Assembly (NCBI RefSeq): GCF_000244875.1
Contig: NC_016791.1
Span: 1,361,501 to 1,425,500 of the forward strand
DNA: 64,000 nucleotides
Source of the DNA: Clostridium sp. BNL1100
Lineage (GTDB): Bacteria; Bacillota; Clostridia; Acetivibrionales; DSM-1351
Direction: 5' to 3'
Below are positions 27,098 through 35,498 of this stretch, one piece after another. A program made the position numbers and the translations under genes. Each line of letters opens with the position of its first letter. The stretch's first letter is position 1. The notes beneath the pieces are model-generated. The model was not told where the DNA came from. It made no database searches and saw nothing but the letters and a program-made list of their open reading frames with translations.

Positions 27098-28162
27098 TTG
27101 TCAATAACTAAGAAGAATTTTGCAAAAATGCCTGATGGTACTCAAGTAGATATTTATACCTTGAAAAATTCAAACAATATGTCTATAGACATATTAAACT
27201 ACGGAGGAACTATTGTTTCTATACTTATGCCGGATAAAAACGGGAAGATTGCGGATATTGCTTTGGGATTCGATGATATTAAAAGATATATGGAAAATGA
27301 TGCATATATGGGAGCATTAATTGGAAGACATGGCAATCGTATTGAGGGTGCGGAATTCGAATTAAACGGAAAAGTTTACGAACTTGTGAAGAATGATGGT
27401 AATAACCATCTTCACGGCGGTACAATAGGTTTTCATAATGTAGTATGGAATGCTGAAATACAAGAAGAAAAAGGAGTTCAAAAGTTAGTTTTAACTCACA
27501 CTAGCCCTGACGGTGAAGAAAATTACCCCGGAAATCTCAACGTAAAGGTAGAATATTCACTTTCCGAAAATAATGAGTTAAAGATAGACTATAATGCGGT
27601 TTCTGATAAGGACACGGTTGTAAATCTTACAAACCATGCATATTTCAACCTATCCGGACATGATTCCGGAGATGTTTTAAAACATCAGATATATATTAAT
27701 GCAGACAAATTTACTCCTGTAAATGACGAATGTATTCCTACCGGAGAAATACGCGATGTTAAAGGTACTGTAATGGACTTTACTAAATTGAGTAGTTTTT
27801 CAGAAGGGATTTCCAGCGGCGACGAGCAGATTGTATATGGTCTGGGTTACGACCATAACTGGGTACTGAATACAGAAGGAAATATAAATGAAGTTGCTTG
27901 TGAGCTATATGAACCTGAAAGCGGCCGTGCTATGCAGGTATTCACAACAAAACCGGGTATTCAGTTTTATTCCGGAAACCATTTAAATGAAAAAGTAGAG
28001 TTGATTGGAAAGAATAATACTGTTTACAACAAGAGAACGGGCCTTTGTCTTGAAACACAGTTTTTCCCTAATGCAATGAAGCATAAGAATTTTCCATCAC
28101 CGATTCTTAAAGCTAATGAAACGTATCATTATGTAACTATATATAAATTTTTTAATAAATAA
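27098..28162 (+). CDS. galM: Aldose 1-epimerase (mutarotase)
   Basis: The start TTG 27098 is chosen because AGGAGG lies 8 nt upstream. The in-frame ATG at 27074 has no SD. The 354-aa product interconverts alpha and beta anomers of galactose, glucose and similar sugars. Family motifs include GALIGRHGNRI, NDGNNHLHGG, NLTNHAYFNLSG (the catalytic His), YDHNWVLN, and QFYSGNHL with the catalytic Glu in LETQFFPNA. Length is normal. It is monocistronic with a terminator behind, and the ABC operon ends 84 bp upstream. Confidence 0.93.
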   Translation: MSITKKNFAKMPDGTQVDIYTLKNSNNMSIDILNYGGTIVSILMPDKNGKIADIALGFDDIKRYMENDAYMGALIGRHGNRIEGAEFELNGKVYELVKNDGNNHLHGGTIGFHNVVWNAEIQEEKGVQKLVLTHTSPDGEENYPGNLNVKVEYSLSENNELKIDYNAVSDKDTVVNLTNHAYFNLSGHDSGDVLKHQIYINADKFTPVNDECIPTGEIRDVKGTVMDFTKLSSFSEGISSGDEQIVYGLGYDHNWVLNTEGNINEVACELYEPESGRAMQVFTTKPGIQFYSGNHLNEKVELIGKNNTVYNKRTGLCLETQFFPNAMKHKNFPSPILKANETYHYVTIYKFFNK

Positions 28163-28170
28163 AATCAAAA

Positions 28171-28192
28171 AGCCCCTGATTCTTCAGGGGCT
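28171..28192. terminator. Intrinsic terminator of galM, shared with the reverse zinc-ribbon gene
   Basis: AGCCCCTGA-TTCT-TCAGGGGCT is a perfect 9-bp stem. T-rich flanks occur on the reverse side (A5 before it on the forward strand) and a weak TTCAATTT on the forward side. Confidence 0.8.
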
Positions 28193-28216
28193 TCAATTTG
28201 CTCATAATTACGAAAA

Positions 28217-28393
28217 TTATCTTCTGTTAAATCCGCCATTAAAGCTTTTCTGTGATGCCTTCTTAGCTCTTCTGCAATCAGGACATCTAGCTGGTTCATT
28301 AGTGAATCCTTTTTCGGCGTAGAATTGTTGCTCGCCAACCGTAAATGTAAAAGTTGCACCGCAATCTTTACAAGTAAGAGTTTTATCTTCCAT
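28217..28393 (-). CDS. Small zinc-ribbon protein (zf-trcl type)
   Basis: This 58-aa gene starts at ATG 28393 behind AGGAGG. The product opens MEDKTLTCKDCG and has a second pair CPDCRRAKK, i.e. CxxC-x(27)-CxxC with FTNEPARCPDCR between, matching the 'probable zinc-ribbon' small proteins common in Firmicutes. It ends in a basic tail (KSFNGGFNRR). It is probably nucleic-acid- or protein-binding; the function is unknown. Confidence 0.85.
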   Translation of the reverse strand: MEDKTLTCKDCGATFTFTVGEQQFYAEKGFTNEPARCPDCRRAKKASQKSFNGGFNRR

Positions 28394-28662
28394 GGGTCTA
28401 CCTCCTATAAAATTTTATTGCTGAGCATATAAGAACTTAAACATTACGGACCAAAAAGGATGTTATGAATCAGTATAAGAAATTATAAGCTTTGCATCTT
28501 TATTATACACTTTGGAAAAATAATAAGCAATAAAATTAAAATAATTAATGTAAAAATATTACATATAAGAAGCTATATGGATTTAAGAAATACTTTATAT
28601 ATAGTATTTTGATGGTGATTGAGCTATTTAATAAAAAATAGTGAAAAATAATTTATTTTCTA
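28394..28662. other. AT-rich gene-free stretch before tRNA-His
   Basis: Nothing recognisable besides the promoter of the zinc-ribbon gene on the reverse strand and AT-rich spacer. Confidence 0.4.
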
Positions 28663-28691
28663 TTGACAAAAGTAACATTGTACCGTAAAAT
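28663..28691 (+). promoter_or_regulatory. Promoter of tRNA-His
   Basis: TTGACA (28663-28668), 17-nt spacer and TAAAAT (28686-28691), ending 34 nt before the tRNA. Confidence 0.85.
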
Positions 28692-28725
28692 ATCAAATGT
28701 GTCTTGCGGGACATACTTATAAATG

Positions 28726-28802
<77 letters not shown>

Positions 28803-28807
28803 TATTT

Positions 28808-28843
28808 AAAAAAAGCCGATAAATTTACTTTATCGGCTTTTTT
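28808..28843. terminator. Bidirectional terminator between tRNA-His and the MutS2-like gene
   Basis: A6-GCCGATAAA ... TTTATCGGC-T6, with a 9-bp stem and good T-runs for both directions. Confidence 0.9.
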
Positions 28844-28844
28844 G

Positions 28845-30812
28845 CTACTTGTCAGTTTTATCATTGTCATACTCTATAATCAAGTCAGGATTGTGCTTTT
28901 TTCCCATCTTATGTCTTGCTTTTCGATTTTCAACAGTATCAAATATTATTGAAAAATCGTAGTCAGGCGGGTACAGCTCACTGGCAGGCACGTGGAGCTT
29001 TATTCTTTTGTGGGAGATAAGCTTTTTTTGGCCTTTAATCTGAACACCTATTTCACCATACTCATTGGCTTTTTGATAGACCAGCCCCAATTCTTTCTGG
29101 GGAAAGACCATAACACTGTCTCCTATGTTAAATTTGCTGCTCCGGTTTTGAGGCACAGGTTTCTTTGGAGTTTCCTTAATTAGTACAGGCGAGCCTAAGC
29201 CTGGTGTAATTTGAGTTTGACTTTCCTGTCCAATAGAGCTCAAAAAAGCTTCTTTATTTTCCGAAGCAATAACCTTGGTAGAGTGGTACTCCTTATAGGC
29301 AGCATCGTGAGCAAGACTGAGAAGATGTGCAGGAAAGCCCAGCCTTTTTGCAATATACAGAGCACAGCTTTCCCCAGCCTCGCCAATTTCAAGTTTATAT
29401 AAAGGTTTTAGACTCTCCTTGTCAAAAGCCATTCTTGCATTTATTAGACCGGCTGTATTTTTGGCATAGTCCTTTATTTCGGGGTAATGAGTAGTTGCCA
29501 CAAACAGGCAGCCTTTGGTTTTTAGTTCTTCCAGAATTGCCGTAGCTATGCCCATACCCTCTGCCGGATCAGTTCCTGAGCCTACCTCATCCAGCAGGAC
29601 GAGGCTTTCTCCTGTGGATTGCTTTAGGATATCATTAATGGTTGTTATGTGTGCCGAAAAAGTTGATAAATTTTCGGTAATACTTTGACCGTCACCGATA
29701 TCACACAAAATCATATTATGCATTGAAAATTCACTTCCCGGATTGGCAGGGACATGAAGTCCACTTTGGGCCATAGTTGAAAGCAACCCTACAGTTTTAA
29801 GGGCCACTGTTTTACCTCCTGTATTCGGGCCTGTTATAACAACTCCTCTAATTTCATTACCGATTTCAAAGTCAAGAGGTACACATTCCGACTGGTTGAG
29901 AAGAGGGTGTCGTCCGGCTTTAATAACAATCCTACGCTTCATATGGATGTCAGCTGCAGTTGCCTTCATTTGAACAGAAAGTTTGGCCTTGGCAAAAAAG
30001 GCATCTAAAGTTTCCATAATATCTACGTTGGTTTTAAACACAGGTAAATGTTCATCTACCAAGGAGGTCAGAGTATATAGTATTTTTCTTTCTTCATTTT
30101 CTTCTTCAACAGCAAGGGTTGATATATCATCCTGAAGTCTGCGAACAACAGAAGGCTCTATAAAATATGTGCCTCCTGTGGCCGAGGTTTCTATCAGGGT
30201 ACCGGATACCATGTTCTTATATTCTTTTCTAACTGGCAGTACGAAATGCCCGTTCCTCATAGAAATAAAACTGTCAGCAAACCATTCCTTTTTACCCCTT
30301 AAAATACTTTCAAGCTTGGAACGGATTTGCTGATGGGCATTTTCCTTTCTTCTGCGAATATCTTTCAGTTTCGGTGATGCAGAATCATCAACCCTTCCAT
30401 TTCTTATTGAACCCTCAATTTCTTCACAAAGGTCATTAAGGGCATCAATTGAGCTTCCATAATAAGCAATTTCATTCTCCAGGCTTTCAGCCCTTTTAAG
30501 ATATGATTTCATGCGTCGGCAAGCCAGAAGAAACTGTGAGACCTCCTCAAATTGTTCTGGAATAAGCATTGCTCCCTTTGCACATAAATCAAGAATTTTA
30601 TCAAGCTCGTTCATAGAAGACAGAGGAGGAGTACCCAAGCTTTCAAGAAGCCTCTTTGAATCTGTGGTTTCCTTCATTCTTCTTTTACATTCACTTTCAC
30701 TCATATATGGTTCAAGCAGTGAAAGTTTATCTTTAGCTTTCTGGGAAACGGTATTTTCAATAAGCATTTCAATTATTTTATTAAACTCAAGTGTTATGGC
30801 ATATTTATTCAT
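28845..30812 (-). CDS. MutS2-type ATPase lacking the Smr nuclease domain
   Basis: This 655-aa protein has the MutS2 lever/clamp helices (1-290) and the MutS ATPase domain with Walker A GPNTGGKT at 328-335 and Walker B LVLLDEVGSGTDPAEG at about 405-420. Typical MutS2 (about 790 aa) ends in an Smr endonuclease domain. Here the C terminus stops after a KOW-like segment (SKFNIGDSVMVFPQKELGLVYQKANEYGEIGVQIKGQKK) and a short tail with no ELDLRG motif. MutS2 proteins bind branched DNA and/or collided ribosomes, and without Smr the nuclease step is missing or supplied by another protein. It could be a distinct short MutS2 paralogue. Confidence 0.85.
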   Translation of the reverse strand: MNKYAITLEFNKIIEMLIENTVSQKAKDKLSLLEPYMSESECKRRMKETTDSKRLLESLGTPPLSSMNELDKILDLCAKGAMLIPEQFEEVSQFLLACRRMKSYLKRAESLENEIAYYGSSIDALNDLCEEIEGSIRNGRVDDSASPKLKDIRRRKENAHQQIRSKLESILRGKKEWFADSFISMRNGHFVLPVRKEYKNMVSGTLIETSATGGTYFIEPSVVRRLQDDISTLAVEEENEERKILYTLTSLVDEHLPVFKTNVDIMETLDAFFAKAKLSVQMKATAADIHMKRRIVIKAGRHPLLNQSECVPLDFEIGNEIRGVVITGPNTGGKTVALKTVGLLSTMAQSGLHVPANPGSEFSMHNMILCDIGDGQSITENLSTFSAHITTINDILKQSTGESLVLLDEVGSGTDPAEGMGIATAILEELKTKGCLFVATTHYPEIKDYAKNTAGLINARMAFDKESLKPLYKLEIGEAGESCALYIAKRLGFPAHLLSLAHDAAYKEYHSTKVIASENKEAFLSSIGQESQTQITPGLGSPVLIKETPKKPVPQNRSSKFNIGDSVMVFPQKELGLVYQKANEYGEIGVQIKGQKKLISHKRIKLHVPASELYPPDYDFSIIFDTVENRKARHKMGKKHNPDLIIEYDNDKTDK

Positions 30813-30919
30813 AATTACTCTCCTGTTATTAGTAGGCAGAGAGGTGTGTCCAATCTGCGTGAAATTTTACTTTTAATTAAGCGGACACGATTTTTGTATA
30901 TACGTTCTCCAGAACAAAT

Positions 30920-31199
30920 AAAAAAGCGTAACAGGAACAAACCCGTCACGCTTTGCTAAAATCATTTGAATACGGCTAATAACTATATTAGTAAAAATGG
31001 TTTTGAAGCATATCTGTAATGTACTGAACGTACGAAGCAGGTGTCCAATGATACCCAAACTCAGGTATCTGTAATAAAAAGGTACACTAAATAAACAGGA
31101 TTACGACCTGTTTAAGAAAAGGACCTTTTCCAACTATTTAGTTGTTAATCACCTTTACAGATAATACCGACATCAAAACCTTCCTTCCATGTTAAAATT
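30920..31199 (-). ncRNA. Candidate 280-nt small RNA with own promoter and terminator
   Basis: The reverse strand has a promoter TTGACA-18-TATTCT (31235-31206) with an extended TG and a strong terminator (30926-30951, 10-bp stem that is complete only as RNA because it uses G-U pairs, then U6). The predicted RNA has two long-range closing helices: GGUUUUGA (31180-31173) with UCAAAACC (31006-30999), and AUCUGUAA (31162-31155) with UUACAGAU (31019-31012). Local hairpins lie inside. No ORF spans it convincingly. It does not match RNase P, tmRNA, SRP or 6S sequences that I can recall. It may also be a leader upstream of the MutS2-like gene. Confidence 0.6.
30926..30951 (-). terminator. Terminator of the candidate small RNA
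   Basis: On the reverse strand GCGUGACGGG pairs with CCUGUUACGC (10 bp, two G-U), followed by U6 (30925-30920). The forward strand would have A-C mismatches, fixing the direction. Confidence 0.85.
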
Positions 31200-31205
31200 T
31201 ATTTC

Positions 31206-31235
31206 AGAATAGCATATGCTATTTGGAGTTGTCAA
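31206..31235 (-). promoter_or_regulatory. Promoter of the candidate small RNA
   Basis: Reverse-strand TTGACA (31235-31230), 18-nt spacer and TATTCT (31211-31206) with TG one base upstream (extended -10). Confidence 0.7.
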
Positions 31236-31255
31236 GGATCTCTAAAGTAAACAAC

Positions 31256-31291
31256 AAAAAAACTCTTTTAACAATAAAGTTAAAAGAGTTT
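31256..31291 (-). terminator. Terminator after tRNA-Lys
   Basis: AAAACTCTTTTAAC ... GTTAAAAGAGTTTT is a stem of about 14 bp ending in a T-run on the reverse strand. Confidence 0.85.
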
Positions 31292-31367
31292 TGGTGACCC
31301 ATCGCAGATTCGAACTGCGGACACCTTGATTAAAAGTCAAGTGCTCTGCCAACTGAGCTAATGGGTC
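31292..31367 (-). tRNA. tRNA-Lys (anticodon UUU), CCA encoded
   Basis: Acceptor GACCCAT (31296-31302) with ATGGGTC (31361-31367), anticodon stem CTTGA/TCAAG around TTT, standard T-arm CGCAG/CTGCG, and CCA at 31294-31292. Confidence 0.96.
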
Positions 31368-31370
31368 AAA

Positions 31371-31447
31371 TGGCTGGGATGGCTGGACTCGAACCAACGA
31401 AATGCCAGAGTCAAAGTCTGGTGCCTTACCGGCTTGGCTACATCCCA
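31371..31447 (-). tRNA. tRNA-Gln (anticodon UUG), CCA encoded
   Basis: Acceptor TGGGATG pairs with CATCCCA, anticodon stem CCAGA/TCTGG encloses TTG, and CCA is at 31373-31371. It precedes tRNA-Lys by 3 bp in the same transcript. Confidence 0.96.
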
Positions 31448-31465
31448 ACGTCAAGCGCAAAACCT

Positions 31466-31494
31466 ATTATAAAGGGGTTTGCACTTTTTGTCAA
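31466..31494 (-). promoter_or_regulatory. Full consensus promoter of the tRNA-Gln/tRNA-Lys unit
   Basis: Reverse-strand TTGACA (31494-31489), 17-nt spacer and TATAAT (31471-31466). Confidence 0.95.
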
Positions 31495-31517
31495 GCTTTA
31501 TCGAACAATTTATTTTA

Positions 31518-33137
31518 TTATTTTTTAACTTTAAAATCCTGTGTTGCAATGTCAATAAGTTTAAGGTCTTTGTTTCTTTCTTCTGCCATACGTATAGACC
31601 ACTCATTTTCAAATAGAATGGAATTTCTTCCTTCCTTATCCTCAACAATAATAGATGTACTTGGCAAGTTTAATTTTCTGGGATCTAGACCTTCATTCTC
31701 AATCCATCTGGCGTGTCTGAAAGGAAGATTCTGTACACGGAGGGAGACACCGTATTCATTCTTCAGTCTGTATTCAAGGACTTCAAACTGCAAGGCACCT
31801 ACAACACCGATAATTAATGCTTCTATACCTATATCAATCTGTTTGAATACTTGTATGGCACCTTCCTCGGACAATTGGTCTATTCCCTTAATAAATTGCT
31901 TTCTCTTCATTGTGTCGGCAGGAGATACCCTTGCGAAAAATTCGGCAGGGAAGATAGGAATACCTTCAAACCTGACGTTGCCGTTTCCTTCATATAATGT
32001 ATCACCCAGATTGAAAATGCCTGGATCAAACAAACCAATGATGTCACCGGGATATGCTTCTTCCACGATTGTTCTCTCCTGAGCCATAAACTGCTGAGGC
32101 TGTGAAAGACGTACATCCTTTCCGGCATTTACATGTTTTACTGTCATACCTTTTGTAAACTTTCCGGAGCATATTCTTATAAAAGCAAGTCTGTCCCTGT
32201 GAGTAGGATTCATATTTGCCTGAATTTTAAATATAAAGCCGGAGAACTTGTCACTTTCCGGGTCGATTTCACCATCGGAAGTTGTCTTGATTCCCGGCGA
32301 AGGCGCTAATTCCAGAAAAGATTCAAGGAATGGCTGAACACCGAAATTTGTCATGGCACTTCCGAAGAACATGGGAGTCAACTCTCCGCTGCGGATTTTT
32401 TCCTTGTCGAACTCGTCTCCCGCCATATCCAGCAACTCTATATCTTCACAAAGCTTGTCATGGTAATGACTTCCTAAGAGGTCTGCAAATATCTTATCAT
32501 CAACTTTACCAACTGTTGATGATACCTGAGTTTGTCCATGCGCACCGCCGTCAAAAAGCTCTATTTGTGAAAGCTTTCTATTATATATACCTTTAAAATC
32601 ACCCTCTGTACCTATAGGCCAGTTCATAGGGTAGGAACGGATTCCCAGAACCTGTTCGATTTCTTCCATAAGCTCAAAGGGGTCTTTGCTGGCACGGTCC
32701 ATTTTATTTACAAATGTAAATATGGGAATACCCCTCATTTTACAAACATGAAATAGCTTTATTGTTTGTGCTTCCACACCTTTTGCACCGTCAATAAGCA
32801 TGACTGCACTATCAGCGGCAACAAGAGTTCGGTAAGTGTCCTCACTGAAGTCCTGGTGACCGGGTGTATCCAATATATTGATACAATAGTCGTTATATTC
32901 AAACTGCATTACACTGGAGGTAACTGATATTCCTCTTTGCTTCTCAATCTCCATCCAGTCGGACACAGCGTATTTATTGGCTTTTCTTGCCTTAACAGAA
33001 CCCGCAAGTCGGATAGCTCCTCCATAAAGGAGCAATTTCTCGGTCAAAGTGGTTTTTCCTGCGTCAGGGTGAGAAATAATAGCAAAAGTTTTTCTGCGAG
33101 ATACTTCTTTTTTTATTTCATTTTTTAAATCAGGCAT
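31518..33137 (-). CDS. prfC: Peptide chain release factor 3
   Basis: This 539-aa GTPase recycles RF1/RF2 after termination in the cytoplasm. The GTP-binding domain has P-loop SHPDAGKTTLTEKLLL (about residues 22-37), the RGISVTSSVMQF switch I, DTPGHQDFSEDTYRTL switch II and NKMD. It continues with the RF3-specific middle and C-terminal domains (QVFKQIDIGIEALIIGVVGALQFEVLEYRL). Length is normal (about 530). Its divergent promoter region (33138-33384) also serves the TGS/kinase gene. Confidence 0.97.
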   Translation of the reverse strand: MPDLKNEIKKEVSRRKTFAIISHPDAGKTTLTEKLLLYGGAIRLAGSVKARKANKYAVSDWMEIEKQRGISVTSSVMQFEYNDYCINILDTPGHQDFSEDTYRTLVAADSAVMLIDGAKGVEAQTIKLFHVCKMRGIPIFTFVNKMDRASKDPFELMEEIEQVLGIRSYPMNWPIGTEGDFKGIYNRKLSQIELFDGGAHGQTQVSSTVGKVDDKIFADLLGSHYHDKLCEDIELLDMAGDEFDKEKIRSGELTPMFFGSAMTNFGVQPFLESFLELAPSPGIKTTSDGEIDPESDKFSGFIFKIQANMNPTHRDRLAFIRICSGKFTKGMTVKHVNAGKDVRLSQPQQFMAQERTIVEEAYPGDIIGLFDPGIFNLGDTLYEGNGNVRFEGIPIFPAEFFARVSPADTMKRKQFIKGIDQLSEEGAIQVFKQIDIGIEALIIGVVGALQFEVLEYRLKNEYGVSLRVQNLPFRHARWIENEGLDPRKLNLPSTSIIVEDKEGRNSILFENEWSIRMAEERNKDLKLIDIATQDFKVKK

Positions 33138-33384
33138 CGTTTATAACCTCTCGAAATTCTATTTATAACCACGTTTCATTGTATATTATAGCCTTGTTAC
33201 TGTCAAATAGTAATGAATATTAGAAAATGGTTTTACAATGTTTAATATTGTGTGTTAAAATTTACCAAAGAATGTACAAAAGCATCATAATTATTTGAAA
33301 GGGTATTTAAAAATTCTTATAGAATAGTATAATTAGGTAAATGTTATATAAAGTCATATATAATAAAGCATTCGGAGGTTTTGG

Positions 33385-35043
33385 ATGAGCAACGGTCAAA
33401 TATTTGTTACTATAAAGAATCAAAGGTATGAATTGGAAGATAGTATTACTTTGCTGGAATTGAGTAAACGTTTTGCAAAGGAATGCGTATCGACTATTAT
33501 TGCAGCAAGAGTTAATAATGATATTAAGGAACTCAGCTTCAGAATAAAAGAAAATGCTGAAATAGGTTTTATAGATTTAACCGACGAAGACGGCATGAGA
33601 ATTTACAGGAGAAGCCTGTATTTTATATTTATTATGGCAGTTCACGATGTTTTTCCAAATAGAAAGGCAGTAATAAGCCATCCTATGAGTAACGGTGTTT
33701 ATTGTGAGATAAACGGTAAGGATGAGCTTACAGAAGACGATATTGAGCTGGTTGAGAAAAGAATGAGAGAGATAGTCTCCCAGAAAATACCTTTTGAAAA
33801 AAAGGAGATTTCAACAGAAAGTGCGAGAAAACTGTATAAGGACAGCGGGAAGCTTGACAAGTATGAGGTGCTGGAACACAGGCAAAAACCTTATGTTACT
33901 TTTTACAATTGCGGAGGTTATGAGGACTACTATTATGGGTACATGGTACCTGATACAGGATATATTAACTGTTTTAAACTAAAGTTTCATAAACCGGGAG
34001 TAGTTATTCAGTTTCCATCAAAGACAGACCCCTGCAAACTTCAACCCTTTACGGAACAGAAAAAGCTGTTTAACGTATTTATTGAGTATAAAAAATGGGT
34101 GAGGATATTAGGTGTTGAAAACATTGGTTCACTTAATGAAATTGTAAGGTCCGGTGAAATAGGGAATCTTATAAGAGTAAGCGAAGCCCTGCATGAGAAA
34201 AAGATTGCCCAAATTGCAGATAAAATAACAAATCATGAAGAGGAAAAAAGAATTGTACTTATTTCAGGTCCATCGTCTTCAGGCAAAACTACATTTGCAA
34301 ATAGATTAGGTATTCAGTTGAGGGTAAACGGTTTTGTACCAAGAACTATTTCCCTTGACAACTACTTTGTAAACAGGGACAGGACTCCTATAGATGAAGA
34401 TGGAGAATTTGATTATGAGGCACTTGAAGCTATTGATATTGAGTTGTTTAATGAACATCTCTCCCAGTTGCTAAAGGGCAATGAAGTTGAAATACCTCTC
34501 TATAATTTCGAGACCGGTTCAAGAGAACCTGTAGGTAAAAAAATGGTTATGAAGGATAATAATATCCTTGTTATAGAAGGAATTCACGGCCTGAATGACA
34601 AACTTACCGAAGCAGTGTCCTGTGAAGATAAATATAAAATCTATGTCAGTGCATTAACATCTATAAACATTGATGACCATAATAGAATACCGTCAACTGA
34701 TACCAGAATCTTAAGGAGAATTGTAAGAGATAATCAATTCAGAGGGTGTTCTGCAATTAATACAATAAGCAGGTGGCCTTCGGTGAGAAGGGGTGAGGAA
34801 AAAAACATATTTCCTTTTCAAGAAAACGCAGATATTATGTTTAATTCATCCCTTGTATATGAGCTGTGCCTTTTAAAAGTATATGCAGAACCTTTGCTGC
34901 TTAAACTGGGGCCTGATAATGAAAGATACTCGGAAGTGAAAAGGTTAATAGAGTTTTTAAGCTACTTCCTGCCAATTGATGCAAAAGAAGTTCCCAATAA
35001 TTCAATAGTCAAGGAGTTTATTGGAGGAAGCTGCTTCTTCTAA
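33385..35043 (+). CDS. TGS / tRNA-synthetase-like / uridine-kinase fusion (nucleoside kinase)
   Basis: In this 552-aa protein, residues 1-70 form a TGS-like domain. Residues 80-250 resemble the threonyl-tRNA synthetase second additional domain region (YCEINGKDELTEDDIELVEKRM ... GGYEDYYYGYMVPDTGYI). A uridine-kinase/PRK P-loop domain (GPSSSGKTTFANRLG, about 293-307) ends in ILVIEGIHGLN and the arginine-rich RIPSTDTRILRRIVRDNQFRGC. The family is annotated as nucleoside or uridine kinase-like. The substrate in vivo is not established. GGAGG precedes the ATG, and the DRTGG protein follows. Confidence 0.9.
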   Translation: MSNGQIFVTIKNQRYELEDSITLLELSKRFAKECVSTIIAARVNNDIKELSFRIKENAEIGFIDLTDEDGMRIYRRSLYFIFIMAVHDVFPNRKAVISHPMSNGVYCEINGKDELTEDDIELVEKRMREIVSQKIPFEKKEISTESARKLYKDSGKLDKYEVLEHRQKPYVTFYNCGGYEDYYYGYMVPDTGYINCFKLKFHKPGVVIQFPSKTDPCKLQPFTEQKKLFNVFIEYKKWVRILGVENIGSLNEIVRSGEIGNLIRVSEALHEKKIAQIADKITNHEEEKRIVLISGPSSSGKTTFANRLGIQLRVNGFVPRTISLDNYFVNRDRTPIDEDGEFDYEALEAIDIELFNEHLSQLLKGNEVEIPLYNFETGSREPVGKKMVMKDNNILVIEGIHGLNDKLTEAVSCEDKYKIYVSALTSINIDDHNRIPSTDTRILRRIVRDNQFRGCSAINTISRWPSVRRGEEKNIFPFQENADIMFNSSLVYELCLLKVYAEPLLLKLGPDNERYSEVKRLIEFLSYFLPIDAKEVPNNSIVKEFIGGSCFF

Positions 35044-35070
35044 AAGCCTTTTAAAAAGCTGTTTCAAAGT

Positions 35071-35117
35071 GCTGTTCTGCTGGAAGGACGTACGATTATC
35101 CCGAAAAGCAGAGCAGC
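35071..35117 (+). promoter_or_regulatory. Intercistronic hairpin before the DRTGG gene
   Basis: GCTGTTCTGCT (35071-35081) pairs with AGCAGAGCAGC (35107-35117), 11 bp with one G-U, 25-nt loop, 13 bp before the GGGGAGGG SD. It could modulate translation or processing of the operon. Confidence 0.4.
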
Positions 35118-35143
35118 CAGAACCCATTTTGGGGAGGGAATGT

Positions 35144-35467
35144 ATGACGTTGGAAAATCTTTTAAAGAAAATTGACGGTAAAGTATTAACGGATAATTTA
35201 AAAGAGATAACTATTGATAATATTTACATATGTGATTTATTGAGCTGGGTTATGTCTCATGCAAAAAAGGGCGATGCATGGATTACCGTACTAACAAATG
35301 TCAATGTACCTGCGGTTGCACTTCTCACTGAAGTAGCTTGTGTTATTATACCGGAGGACATTCGGGTAGAGGAGATGACATTAAGAAAAGCCAAAGAAAA
35401 CGGCATCATAATAATAGGCACACAATATAATGCTTTTGATATTTGTAAAAAGTTTATAGATCAATAG
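35144..35467 (+). CDS. DRTGG-domain protein
   Basis: The start ATG 35144 follows GGGGAGGG. A longer frame from 35021 overlaps the previous gene and has no SD. The 107-aa product matches the stand-alone DRTGG domain (GKVLTDNLKEITIDNIYICDLLSWVMSHAKKGDAWITVLTNVN, then VACVIIPEDIRVEEMTLRKAKENGIIIIGT). The domain is found next to CBS domains, HPr kinase and hydrogenase-linked genes and is thought to bind a small ligand. The role here is unknown. It sits between the kinase and the RNA methyltransferase. Confidence 0.8.
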   Translation: MTLENLLKKIDGKVLTDNLKEITIDNIYICDLLSWVMSHAKKGDAWITVLTNVNVPAVALLTEVACVIIPEDIRVEEMTLRKAKENGIIIIGTQYNAFDICKKFIDQ

Positions 35468-35498
35468 TTCGTACAAATTTACGGAGGAAAAATCTTAT

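Noticed and set aside
28165-28359. Reverse 64-aa ORF at the galM terminator
   Set aside because: Out of frame with the real small zinc-ribbon gene (28217-28393), which has a proper SD and CxxC pairs.
30873-31058. Reverse 61-aa ORF upstream of the MutS2-like gene
   Set aside because: It crosses a strong terminator on its own strand and has no SD; the region is better explained as a structured RNA.
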